Source: Candidatus Freyrarchaeum guaymasense
GTDB taxonomy: Archaea; Asgardarchaeota; Jordarchaeia; Jordarchaeales; Freyrarchaeaceae
Direction: 5' to 3'
Length of the DNA: 64,000 nt
NCBI GenBank assembly: GCA_030587405.1
Contig: JAUQZD010000049.1
Coordinates: 59,710 to 123,709, forward strand
Below are positions 1-8,541 of this stretch, in pieces. Below the pieces are notes generated by a model. The model made no database searches, had not been told where the DNA came from, and saw nothing but the letters and a program-made list of their open reading frames with translations. How positions within the stretch are numbered: the first letter of the stretch is position 1; every line of letters begins with the position of its first letter. The position numbers and the translations under genes are program-made.

Positions 1-241
<241 letters not shown>

Positions 242-340
242 CTAAGACAACCTCTTCCCACCTAGTTCACAATCCACTAGCCACATCAGCCTTAAACCTT
301 TTCTCTCTCCTTAACGATTTAAAAGTTGAGGGGGTTGATC

Positions 341-1147
341 ATGAGGCCTATTATAGCTCTTTTAACAGACTTTGGATTGAGGGACGCCTTCGTTGCGTCG
401 ATGAAAGGGTTGATACTGTCCATATGTTCTGATGTGGAAATAGTGGATGTAACACATGAAGTTAACAGGTTTGACGTTTTACACGGTGCACTAGTTTTAT
501 CCTCGGCAGCGAGGTACTTTCCGGAGGGAACAATTTTTGTTGGAGTAGTTGACCCAGGAGTTGGAACGAGAAGACGTGGAATAGTTATTGAGACTGAAAG
601 ACATATAGCTGTTGGGCCAGACAATGGCCTACTTAGCCTCTTAGCGGAGAAGGAGGATGTAAAAGGGGTTTACGAGATACGCCGTAAAGAGCTTACCTTA
701 GACGCGCCGTTTGAAACATTTCATGGATTAACCGTCTTTTCCTCTGTTGCGGCACATATAGCTAAAGGGGTTCCTCCGAGCTTGGTTGGGCCACGCGTAG
801 AAGAGTATGTTAGGATACGTATTCCTAAACCGGAAGTAGCCGGGTCGGAGATTACGGCAAGGATAATACACGTAGACCAGTTCGGAAACCTCGTGACAAA
901 CGTAGACTTGAACACTCTCCGAGCGGTCAACGTCAAGGAGGGAGCTAGGCTTAGATTCAAGTTTAAAGGAGGAGGCATCGAGGTACCATTTGAAAAGGCT
1001 TACGGGTACGTACCGGAGGGAGAGTGCGTCTGCGTTCTAGACAGCTACGAATTCCTAGAGTTAGCTGTTAACCAGGGGGACGCGTCGAAGAAGCTGGGTT
1101 TAGGAGGAGGCGACGTGGTTAAGATCACGGTTCTACCGGAAAGGTGA
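341..1147 (+). CDS. S-adenosyl-L-methionine hydrolase (adenosine-forming), DUF62 family
   Basis: This belongs to the SAM hydroxide adenosyltransferase (chlorinase/fluorinase-like) family, which splits SAM into adenosine and methionine. Visible blocks are LTDFGLRDAF at the N-terminus, VVDPGVG near residue 70, GPDNG near 95 and VDQFGNLVTN near 180. The length of 268 residues is normal. The start is ATG 341, six bases behind GAGGGGG; an upstream in-frame TTG at 326 overlaps that ribosome-binding site and is less likely. The 3' end overlaps the convergent MutS2-like gene by 15 bp. The halogenating members have a special insertion that I do not see, so simple SAM hydrolysis is the likely activity. 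Confidence 0.88.
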   Translation: MRPIIALLTDFGLRDAFVASMKGLILSICSDVEIVDVTHEVNRFDVLHGALVLSSAARYFPEGTIFVGVVDPGVGTRRRGIVIETERHIAVGPDNGLLSLLAEKEDVKGVYEIRRKELTLDAPFETFHGLTVFSSVAAHIAKGVPPSLVGPRVEEYVRIRIPKPEVAGSEITARIIHVDQFGNLVTNVDLNTLRAVNVKEGARLRFKFKGGGIEVPFEKAYGYVPEGECVCVLDSYEFLELAVNQGDASKKLGLGGGDVVKITVLPER

Positions 1148-3361
1148 GGATTCGAGCTTTTTAAGGATCTCACCGAACACCTTTTTCTCCTCTCCACCCG
1201 ATAGCTGATATAATTTCTTTAGGATCAGTTCAGGCGTCGACCTAGCAAGGTAGTTGAACCTAGGGTTCCTGTCCACTATCAAATTGAAGTTTTCGTCGAG
1301 GCCGCTTGCCGCTATCCCGTCGACTCTAACCCTTCCCTCGGTGAGGGAGACAATTTCCTTTGCAAGATGGCTTATCACAACTACGCAAGTATCCTTCTGA
1401 GCCTCTAGGAGGTCTAGTAGTCCGGCTATTATAACGGCTGCTGCACCGCTTTCAGTCATAGCTTCTATCTCGTCGAAGAGGGCAAGCTTAGGCGTTGGAT
1501 TGGAGGCTATTGCCGCGAATCTTTTAAGAGTTGTTTCGAGCGCCCCTGCGGAGAGCATGCCCGCCGCCTTCTCGAAAAAGTATATTTCTTCGAATGGCCC
1601 TACGATTGCCTCCTCAGCTGGAACCGGGAGGCCCATCTGAGCAAGGAGGCATACTTGAGCTATAAGTTGTATAAGCGTTGTTTTTCCGCCAGAGTTTGCA
1701 CCGGAGAGAATTACCACTCTCTCCCCGTTTGTCCCCTCCGGTCTCGCACCCACGTCGCCTATGACATAATTTACGGGAACGACCCTTTCTTTTCCTTCTA
1801 GCTCCATCCTTTTAAGGAAAAGGTTTTTTCCTTTTTTGAAGAAGACACCCGCTCCCTCAACAATACGGGGAGTGTTGAGTTCGTAGTCTCTTGCAAAGCA
1901 ACCAACTGCGAAGTATAGGTCGAATTCTAAGGCTGTGTAAACCGCTTCCTCAACCTTCCTTCGGTATCCTGAGAGTTCACGGGCTACTTCACGCAGGACA
2001 CGGTACGACCTTAAGGCCTGCTGCCTTCTCAGCCACGTTTCAAGCTCAGATATCTTCCTCGGGTTCATCGAGACAGGTAAGGCTGGCTCGTCGGGGAAAA
2101 GGCCTTCAAGCCATAAAACCTCCTTTTCAGAAAGGCCTAGGGACTGGTAAAACTTTTTCTCGGCTTCATTTATCGTGCTAAAAATAACATCGTTAACCTC
2201 TGGGGGAAGATAGCTTCTAAGCCTTCCCGCCTCAAAAGCCGAGCTGCTGGCTTCTTCGAGTATTCTTATGATTTGCTCCCCTCTCAGCCTTGCCTCGCTC
2301 TCAGCGAGCCTCCCTCTTATTTCCTCATTAACCCAAGCTTCTACTTCAGCCACCGCCTCGTTAAGCCCTCTTAAAGCAACCCTGTACCTGTCCAGTTCCT
2401 GGTTAACCCCCTCAGCTACCTCCCCCTTCTCCGTAATATAGCTAAGCAGCTCCCTAACTCTGTCCAGAGTGTTCCTATCCAGCTTCTCAACTAGATCCTT
2501 CAAGCTTTCTACTTCAGGAAGAAGCGAGATGGCGGACGACAGCTCGCAGACGGCATTTATAACATCATAGTTTGCCGAGTAAAACCATATGGCAGCCTCC
2601 GGGACGACATCCTCAACACTCCATTTACGTGGAGCCGTAACTAAATTTTCGGCGTACTCGTCTACTCCCTCGCCGACGTAAATAACTAGGTCGTACCCCT
2701 CAGCATAGTCGATGAGACGTTCCCCTTCACTTATGAGGAAGGTTGTGCAGTAACGGTCTACGCCTGCATCCTTTAACCGTTTATATTCGTCTTCGTCACG
2801 GGTAATCACGGCTCTACCCTTAATTTTCCCCTTCAATTCCCCTTTCCTGAGAGGTCTAACTCTTCGGAGGGCAGACAGCACACGGTTGATGGCGGCGTCG
2901 TCGGATCCTTCAATCATGTTCTTAGCTTCCGAGAAGGCTCTAAGCCTCTCTAGTGCCTTCTCAATCTTCGAGGCTGGGTAAGGCCAGAGGAGGCGGAGTT
3001 TGTATTTAGCGTAATCTGTCTGTGCATATTCCTGAATAAGCTTTAATGTGTCTTCATAAATTCGTTTAATTCCCTCGGTTTTCAAGACTTCATCCCATCT
3101 AACCCCCTCCACGAGTTCCCGCGCTCTTCTAACTATGGTATAAGCCTTACCTATACCAATCCCCGGCACGTTTCCAATTTCAGCAATTCTACCCTCCAAG
3201 ATCGCGTTCAACGCCTCCTCCTCTGAGCCGAAAAAATCAATGAGCCTGCGTTTAATACGCTCCCCCACACCCTCCACGTCGCTGAGCTTCACCTTAACAT
3301 CCTCCGTGAGAAACTCTTCCACAAAGACACCTTTAAAACTTAGCGGAACATCCAGAAACAA
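1133..3361 (-). CDS. MutS2/MutS5-like ATPase with N-terminal helix-hairpin-helix
   Basis: A 742-residue protein with a MutS-type ATPase near residues 530-690: Walker A GANSGGKTT, Walker B LALFDEIEAM and the following VVVISHLAKE block. Residues about 25-80 contain helix-hairpin-helix motifs (VEGVGERIKRRL and VPGIGIGKAY) that suggest DNA binding. The middle is helical, as in the MutS lever/clamp. There is no mismatch-recognition domain I and no C-terminal Smr domain, so this is the archaeal MutS-related type, not a classical mismatch-repair MutS. It starts at a TTG without a clear ribosome-binding site, 26 bp from the divergent phosphodiesterase gene. Its substrate is unknown; branched DNA or recombination intermediates are the family-based guess. 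Confidence 0.82.
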   Translation of the reverse strand: MFLDVPLSFKGVFVEEFLTEDVKVKLSDVEGVGERIKRRLIDFFGSEEEALNAILEGRIAEIGNVPGIGIGKAYTIVRRARELVEGVRWDEVLKTEGIKRIYEDTLKLIQEYAQTDYAKYKLRLLWPYPASKIEKALERLRAFSEAKNMIEGSDDAAINRVLSALRRVRPLRKGELKGKIKGRAVITRDEDEYKRLKDAGVDRYCTTFLISEGERLIDYAEGYDLVIYVGEGVDEYAENLVTAPRKWSVEDVVPEAAIWFYSANYDVINAVCELSSAISLLPEVESLKDLVEKLDRNTLDRVRELLSYITEKGEVAEGVNQELDRYRVALRGLNEAVAEVEAWVNEEIRGRLAESEARLRGEQIIRILEEASSSAFEAGRLRSYLPPEVNDVIFSTINEAEKKFYQSLGLSEKEVLWLEGLFPDEPALPVSMNPRKISELETWLRRQQALRSYRVLREVARELSGYRRKVEEAVYTALEFDLYFAVGCFARDYELNTPRIVEGAGVFFKKGKNLFLKRMELEGKERVVPVNYVIGDVGARPEGTNGERVVILSGANSGGKTTLIQLIAQVCLLAQMGLPVPAEEAIVGPFEEIYFFEKAAGMLSAGALETTLKRFAAIASNPTPKLALFDEIEAMTESGAAAVIIAGLLDLLEAQKDTCVVVISHLAKEIVSLTEGRVRVDGIAASGLDENFNLIVDRNPRFNYLARSTPELILKKLYQLSGGEEKKVFGEILKKLESSPFR

Positions 3362-3386
3362 TGAATAGGATCAGAGGGGTGGTCGG

Positions 3387-3953
3387 GTGGAGACACTAAT
3401 ATTGGTTATAGGAGACTTTCACGTTCCCGACAGGGTTCCGGAGGTGCCGCAACAGGTTAAGAGGTTTGTTGAATCCAACAGCTTCAACATCATCCTTTCA
3501 ACCGGGGACTTAACTTCAGAAAAAGTTTTAGAATGGCTAAAGAGGCAGGCCCCCTTGAAAGTGGTTATGGGAAACATGGACTACCTTCCTCTTCCAAAGG
3601 AGGAGAAAATCGAAGTCCACCGGTTAAAGATAGGGCTGACCCATGGGACAGGCGTATGGCCTCGGGGAGATGAAAGGCAACTCGTGAAGATAGCTGAAAG
3701 AATGGACGTGGACATTCTGATTTCAGGCCACACACACCGCCCAGCCATATCCCTAAGGAATGGCAGGCTGCTCATTAACCCTGGAAGCGCGACGGGGGCA
3801 TGGGGTGGATCATCGGATTGGACGACGCCCAGTTTTATGACGATGAAGATCTCTGGAGAAAAGTTAGAAGTAGAAACCTTTATCTTAGCTGAAAAATTAA
3901 AGAGACAGCTAAAATCCTTCAAAAAAGAAGAAGTGATTGAAGAGTGGCGGTGA
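3387..3953 (+). CDS. YfcE/Vps29-type metallophosphoesterase
   Basis: A small calcineurin-like phosphoesterase of 188 residues. The five metal-binding blocks are in order: GDFHVPDR, STGDLT, GNMDY, THG and GHTHRP, ending with INPGSAT. This is the MJ0936/YfcE subgroup, phosphodiesterases acting on small artificial diesters in vitro, with no settled natural substrate. The start is GTG 3387 behind GGGTGGTCGGGTG. It is divergent from the MutS2-like gene and probably shares a short promoter region with it. No operon partner follows; a 534 bp gap lies downstream. Confidence 0.88.
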   Translation: METLILVIGDFHVPDRVPEVPQQVKRFVESNSFNIILSTGDLTSEKVLEWLKRQAPLKVVMGNMDYLPLPKEEKIEVHRLKIGLTHGTGVWPRGDERQLVKIAERMDVDILISGHTHRPAISLRNGRLLINPGSATGAWGGSSDWTTPSFMTMKISGEKLEVETFILAEKLKRQLKSFKKEEVIEEWR

Positions 3954-4487
3954 GACGAACACGCTACTATTTTCTGGTTTAGCAATTTTTCGTTTGCAAG
4001 TAAACAATTGTGACCGTAAACCTTCCTTATTCATTTATTTTTGGAGGATTCTGCTAAAAGAGAATGATCACGCCTCTCCACATGTTTAGTTTCGCCTATT
4101 TATTCCTTCCACTCAACCTCTGCTTTTTTATGCCAAAAATGAGAGTAAAGCAGAAGTGATGGTATATACCTATAATCGAGCAGAACTTAACCTCTCATTG
4201 TTTAGGCTAGGAATATAGTATGTTACTCTTATTTCATATGATATAGCGTTGCTGTTCTTACCGAGTATTTACTCAGTCTTTTTCAACATATTCCCCGTCT
4301 AAAAACGAGAATCACAAACGGGAAACCTCGACCTGCCTCTAGGAGGCCTTAGACTTAAGTAATCAACTACCCTTAGGAGAAAAGCCTATTAAATGGTTTT
4401 TACAACTGAAAACACGGCTTCACAAAGTTACGAAAAAGAATGAGAAAGGTTTTACACGTAAAAGTGTATTAAGCTGATGATTTAAAA
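3954..4487. other. Intergenic stretch without recognisable gene
   Basis: This AT-rich stretch lies between the 3' ends of two convergent genes. I see no ORF with coding character and no tRNA. The only notable elements are a small hairpin CCTCTAGGAGG near 4335 and a near-perfect 14 bp palindrome TTTTACACGTAAAA at 4450-4463, whose core recurs at 26943 in the promoter region of the mevalonate operon. Confidence 0.5.
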
Positions 4488-5165
4488 TTACGAAACAAGT
4501 TTTGTTGTGAGCTTCTCGACTATTCTGTCCCAGATCTCTGTGTGCTCTGCCTCTTCGTCATAGAAGATCTTTGTCCTGTTGATTTCCAGTGCCCCGGGAG
4601 CCGGGCATGCATTAACGCAAAGGCCGCACAGAATGCATTTATCCTGGTCGATCTGGACTCTAGGAGCTTTTTCCCATGGCTTCTCTGGCTTAGGTATGAT
4701 AATCGCCTCATTAGGGCATACTTCAGCGCAGGTGGAGCAGCCAGCTGGGCAAAGCTCCCAGTGAGCGATTACCTCGCCTTCAGCGTACTTCTTAGCTTTC
4801 TTCCCTTTTTTGGCTGTTATAATTTCCTTATATTGGAGAGGGGGTAAAGCGCCTTCCTCGACCAGGATCAGTCGGGGTTCACCGTTGATCCTGAGCTCTA
4901 AGGCTTCAAAGGGACACATGTAAGAGCAAACTCCACAGAAGCTACACTTTTTCTCGTCTACCAGCACCGGTGGTAAATTAGCGTATCCTTTCTCAATAGC
5001 TCCTACAGGCCCTCTACGGATGGCTTCCTTCGGGCAAACAAGTGTACATGTTCCACATCCGACACATTTGTTTAAGTCTAGTGTCAACGTGATGTCAACA
5101 TCAAGCGTTTTCATCCTAGTAACGACCTTGTCCTCTTTAATTTCAGATGCAAAGTATGGATACAC
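4488..5165 (-). CDS. Polyferredoxin with four [4Fe-4S] motifs, Fwd/FmdF-like
   Basis: A 225-residue protein with four CxxCxxCxxxCP-type clusters: CVGCGTCTLVCP near residue 35, CSFCGVCSYMCP near 80, CPAGCSTCAEVCP near 145 and CILCGLCVNACP near 190. It would carry electrons as a string of [4Fe-4S] clusters. The methanogen FwdF has eight clusters, so this is a half-length relative. It lies 12 bp downstream of another ferredoxin gene in the same operon, divergent from fwdD/fwdB, suggesting both feed electrons to or from formylmethanofuran dehydrogenase. The start is GTG behind GGTGGTGG. Confidence 0.8.
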   Translation of the reverse strand: MYPYFASEIKEDKVVTRMKTLDVDITLTLDLNKCVGCGTCTLVCPKEAIRRGPVGAIEKGYANLPPVLVDEKKCSFCGVCSYMCPFEALELRINGEPRLILVEEGALPPLQYKEIITAKKGKKAKKYAEGEVIAHWELCPAGCSTCAEVCPNEAIIIPKPEKPWEKAPRVQIDQDKCILCGLCVNACPAPGALEINRTKIFYDEEAEHTEIWDRIVEKLTTKLVS

Positions 5166-5177
5166 TAAACCACCACC

Positions 5178-5432
5178 TTACCTAGCTATTTTCAAAGTTA
5201 TGGCTTTTGGGCCGCATGCGGATATGCAAACGCCGCATCCGTCGCAGAAGCTCTGATTCACCACAAACGCCTTTCCGTTCCTCACGATTATCGTGTAGTT
5301 TTCCTCTTCTCCTCTCTTCTCCGGGGGCAAACTGGCATTATGGGGGCAAGCGGTCGCGCAGTCGCCACACCCAACACAGAGGGAGGGATTTATGTGAAGC
5401 TCGTACACGTTTTGAAGGTTGTACTCCATCAT
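5178..5432 (-). CDS. Two-cluster [4Fe-4S] ferredoxin, FwdG-like
   Basis: An 84-residue ferredoxin with CVGCGDCATACPHNA near residue 19 and CDGCGVCISACGPKA near residue 64, separated by a charged linker. In the second motif the usual Pro after the last Cys is Gly. It starts at ATG 5432 behind GGGAGGAA, first in an operon with the polyferredoxin downstream. Size and context resemble FwdG, the small ferredoxin subunit of formylmethanofuran dehydrogenase, but the sequence alone does not exclude a free ferredoxin. Confidence 0.8.
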   Translation of the reverse strand: MMEYNLQNVYELHINPSLCVGCGDCATACPHNASLPPEKRGEEENYTIIVRNGKAFVVNQSFCDGCGVCISACGPKAITLKIAR

Positions 5433-5632
5433 TAAATATTCCTCCCAGCCTTAATATTGCCAACGTTCAGCAATGACTCGCTATTTACGGGAACAACCAT
5501 CCTTAAAAAAATATCCTTTATCCTCCTTAAAAAGCGGACGGAAAACGTGTGTATGTATGGAAAAACAACATTGTAAGTGAACCATAGAAGGATTCTTTTA
5601 CAGGTAGATGAACGCCTAGCTGACAGCCCAAA

Positions 5633-5643
5633 CTTTAAATATC
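5633..5643 (+). promoter_or_regulatory. TATA box for the ferredoxin-fwdD-fwdB operon
   Basis: The sequence CTTTAAATATC matches an archaeal TATA box. Transcription would begin about 25 bases downstream, near 5665, just ahead of the ferredoxin start at 5683. Assignment is by consensus and spacing only. Confidence 0.55.
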
Positions 5644-5682
5644 ACTTGGAGAATCGTTGCGTGAAGGTATCTGGTGGTATTT

Positions 5683-5949
5683 GTGAAAAGGAAAAGGATA
5701 ATTATCAACACGGATGTGTGCTGGGGCTGTGGCAACTGTGTTCAAGCATGCCCGTTTAATCCTGAACACAGGAAGGTGCCTCTAATGTGGATGAAGCGCG
5801 CACCGATTTTACGGCTGGTAAATGGCGTATCCCGCGTGGTAAGTGATGCTTGTTACGAGCTGCTTCCTAGATGCAGAATATGCGAGGAAGCGTGCCCCAG
5901 CGGAGCCCTAAAAGTTATTAAAGTAGAGGAGGAAACTCTACCCGTGTAG
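5683..5949 (+). CDS. Ferredoxin-like iron-sulfur protein of the fwd operon
   Basis: An 88-residue protein with CWGCGNCVQACPFNP at the N-terminus and a second, looser motif CRICEEACPSGA near residue 70. The first Cys of the second cluster may be supplied by the Cys in DACYELLP about ten residues before. It starts at GTG 5683 with GGTGG five bases upstream; the in-frame GTG at 5674 is inside that ribosome-binding site. It ends 15 bp before fwdD and is probably co-transcribed with fwdD and fwdB as an electron carrier for them. Confidence 0.78.
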   Translation: MKRKRIIINTDVCWGCGNCVQACPFNPEHRKVPLMWMKRAPILRLVNGVSRVVSDACYELLPRCRICEEACPSGALKVIKVEEETLPV

Positions 5950-5964
5950 TTGGAGGGTGAAAAG

Positions 5965-6360
5965 ATGAGTGGGAAGCTTGAAATGACCCTTATAACTTGT
6001 AGGACCGTGGAGCAAGGTGCTGCGAGAGAAGGAGAAAAAATGGGTTATAAGTACATGAGGGCTTGCGGAAAGTGTTACATGGATTACGAGGACATGAAAG
6101 CATTAGGTCTTCTTCCAGGAGACACCGTTAGGTTAAGGACGAGGCATGGCGAAGTTGTGTTGAGCGTGGAGAGATCACCCGATGCACCGCATAGAGGGGT
6201 TGTGTTTGTTCCGTTGGGACCATGGGCCAACCAAATAGTGGATCCCGAGACGGACTCGACAGGGATGCCGTCACTTAAGGCTATACCGGTAACCGTAGAG
6301 CCGGCACCCGAAGAGCGCGTTCCAGACATAAAAGCCCTGATAAGTGGCTTACAAAAATAA
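5965..6360 (+). CDS. fwdD: Formylmethanofuran dehydrogenase subunit D
   Basis: A molybdopterin-dinucleotide-binding domain of 131 residues. Typical blocks are LITCRTVEQG near the N-terminus, LGLLPGDTVRLRT in the middle and GPWANQIVDPETDSTGMP near residue 90, all characteristic of FwdD/FmdD. With FwdB it forms the Mo/W catalytic unit that reduces CO2 to a formyl group, or the reverse. The start is ATG 5965, behind GGAGGGTG. The fwdB gene follows 86 bp downstream on the same strand. Confidence 0.9.
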   Translation: MSGKLEMTLITCRTVEQGAAREGEKMGYKYMRACGKCYMDYEDMKALGLLPGDTVRLRTRHGEVVLSVERSPDAPHRGVVFVPLGPWANQIVDPETDSTGMPSLKAIPVTVEPAPEERVPDIKALISGLQK

Positions 6361-6446
6361 GAGGTTCACCAAAACCGTTATATTAAACACAGAATCCTTT
6401 AAACGCTAAGTAATTCATCCTTAACATGAAGTGGAGGTCTAATAGG

Positions 6447-7757
6447 ATGCCACGGGAAGTGGTACGAGACGTTGTCTGCCCTGTTTGCGGCTCCTTATGC
6501 GACGATGGCATAGTTGTGCTTGGCGATGGAGGACGAATTGTTGAAGTTGAAAATTTCTGCTCTGTAGGTGCTAGCAAGTTTCTTAATGCTCAAAGCGAGC
6601 ACAGACTTAAAAAGCCCTTAATGAGGAAGAATGGTAAATTTGAAGAGGTGAGCTTAGAGGAGGCAGTTAAGGAGGTCGCAAACATACTAGCTAATGCTGA
6701 ACGCCCTCTTCTTTACGGGTGGAGTAACGCTGAGTGTGACGCCCACAGGGTTGGGCTAGAGTTGGCGGAGGAGGTTGGAGGGATTATAGACAGCACCACG
6801 ACCACGTGTCATGGGCCAACGGTGATAGCCGTCCAAGAAGTCGGGTGCTCCACTTGTACTCTTGGAGAAGTTAAAAACAGAGCTGACGTTGTAGTTTACT
6901 GGGGTAGTAACCCGATCCATGCACATCCACGCCACATGTCACGCTATACGATATTCCCGAGAGGGTTCTTCAGGGATAAGGGTGAAAAGGACAGGACACT
7001 TATCGTGGTAGACGTAAGGAAAACGGACGCTGCAAAGCTTGCCGACTACTTCATCCAAGTTAAACCGGGGCACGATTATGAAGTACTAGCTGCCATGCGC
7101 GCCATTTTAAAGGAGAAGCCGGTTAACACGGGCGAGATCGGAGGCGTCCCTGTTTCCAAAATAAAGGAAGTAGTAAACGTTATGAAGAACGCCGGGTTTG
7201 GAGCTCTTTTCTTCGGCATGGGGTTAACGATGAGTAGAGGGAAACACCGCAACGTAGACAATGCGATAAAGCTAGTGGCGGACCTTAACTCATATTCGAA
7301 ATGGATTATTGCTCCAATGCGGGGCCACTATAATGTGACTGGAACCGGTGAGACATTCACGTGGGTGACTGGATACCCGTTTGGGATAGACTTCCAGAGA
7401 GGGTTCCCATACTACAACCCAGGGGAAACCACAGCCATCGACGTGCTTCTCAGAGAGGAGGTTGACGCTGCATTGATCGTCGCCTCTGACCCCGTTTCAC
7501 ACTTCCCGGCAGCCGCCGTGAAGCACCTAGCAAGGATACCGGTCGCAACCATTGAGCCTCATCCGACACCAACCACGGAGATCTCAAAAATAGTGATCCC
7601 CCCAGCTATCGCTGGGATAGAGGCAGAAGGCACTGCCTATAGGATGGATCACGTACCTCTTCGACTGAGGAAGGTGGTTGATCCTCCAGAGGGATGCCTA
7701 CCGGACAAAGAAATACTTGAAATGATCTTAGATGAGGTCAGGAAGATTAAGAAGTAA
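6447..7757 (+). CDS. fwdB: Formylmethanofuran dehydrogenase subunit B, catalytic
   Basis: A 436-residue molybdopterin oxidoreductase. The N-terminal cluster motif is CPVCGSLCDD with a later Cys in ENFCSVGA; the Mo/W ligand is the Cys of TTTTCHGP near residue 120, so this is a cysteine and not a selenocysteine enzyme. YWGSNPIHAHPRH and the GHYNVTG region also match FwdB. It reduces CO2, or oxidises formate, at the pterin centre as the first methyl-branch step of the archaeal Wood-Ljungdahl pathway or methanogenesis. The start at ATG 6447 is nine bases behind GGAGG; ATG 6426 is the alternative. FwdA and FwdC are not in the window. Confidence 0.92.
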   Translation: MPREVVRDVVCPVCGSLCDDGIVVLGDGGRIVEVENFCSVGASKFLNAQSEHRLKKPLMRKNGKFEEVSLEEAVKEVANILANAERPLLYGWSNAECDAHRVGLELAEEVGGIIDSTTTTCHGPTVIAVQEVGCSTCTLGEVKNRADVVVYWGSNPIHAHPRHMSRYTIFPRGFFRDKGEKDRTLIVVDVRKTDAAKLADYFIQVKPGHDYEVLAAMRAILKEKPVNTGEIGGVPVSKIKEVVNVMKNAGFGALFFGMGLTMSRGKHRNVDNAIKLVADLNSYSKWIIAPMRGHYNVTGTGETFTWVTGYPFGIDFQRGFPYYNPGETTAIDVLLREEVDAALIVASDPVSHFPAAAVKHLARIPVATIEPHPTPTTEISKIVIPPAIAGIEAEGTAYRMDHVPLRLRKVVDPPEGCLPDKEILEMILDEVRKIKK

Positions 7758-7838
7758 GAGAATAAGGGATAATTCATTCTCTAAAAACTAGGAAAGTGAT
7801 AATTCTCTTGAAAGTTTAATTATTTCCTACTATTTTTG

Positions 7839-8249
7839 CTACTCTGTCCTTCTGAGCTTGCTGAAAAGCGCTTTTAACTCGCTCTGAAGCTGCATTCTTG
7901 CGCTTGCAGGACTTGGAGGTGTGGCTGGCTTAGGTGCTGTGGGTTTAGCTTCCACCGTGGGAGCCTTACTTGTTACTGGTTCATATCTCGGAGCAAGATC
8001 GGCTTCGCGTTCTTGAGATAATGGTGAGGCTGGTGTTGCGGTTGGTGTTATAGCAGGCTTGCTTTCCAGCGCGTTAACTCTCCTACTTAAAGATTTTATT
8101 TCATTGTCGAGTTGATTTATTCTCTCTTCAAGCATCCCTACGGCATTTAAGATTATACTCACTAGCCCTGTTATTATCTCTGCAAGCTGCTTGAGTTTCT
8201 TACTTTCCCCAAAATCTATCATAAACTCTATTTCATCGCTCAAAGGCAC
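7839..8249 (-). CDS. Small coiled-coil protein with Pro/Ala/Thr-rich tail
   Basis: I do not recognise a family. From GTG 8249 the protein has 136 residues: an N-terminal segment with SDEIEFMIDFGES, a hydrophobic helix, a heptad-patterned coiled coil (LEERINQLDNEIKSLSRRV) and then a low-complexity Pro/Ala/Thr stretch ending in a short basic helix. AGGAG lies 3 bases before this GTG and 9 before a TTG at 8243; the longer frame up to 8330 lacks such support. The pattern of coiled coil plus flexible tail resembles several proteins at 43-46 kb. Function is unknown. Confidence 0.6.
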   Translation of the reverse strand: MPLSDEIEFMIDFGESKKLKQLAEIITGLVSIILNAVGMLEERINQLDNEIKSLSRRVNALESKPAITPTATPASPLSQEREADLAPRYEPVTSKAPTVEAKPTAPKPATPPSPASARMQLQSELKALFSKLRRTE

Positions 8250-8541
8250 CGTCTCCTGTGAGCTTAAAGGATACTTTACCCTCAACTCTAATAAACTTTT
8301 TCGAGAATATGTTTGAACGAGCTTTGACAAGCACCAGCCTCCTTTAACGTTTAAATTTTTTGCATGGTTATACGTGAATAAATTTTAGGAGAGGCGAACG
8401 TAATAGAGATCCATGTTCAACAGAGAGGAGGTAGTAAGTGGTTTAATTTGTAAGAAGCCCGTCGGAAGGCTAACTAGTTGGCACGATGAGCCTGAATTGC
8501 AGCATTAGTGATGAGGGTGTTGAAGAGTGGGTGAGTCTGAG

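Noticed and set aside
5577..5759. Frame overlapping the fwd ferredoxin start
   Set aside because: It overlaps the TATA box and the ferredoxin gene in a different frame and has no family features.
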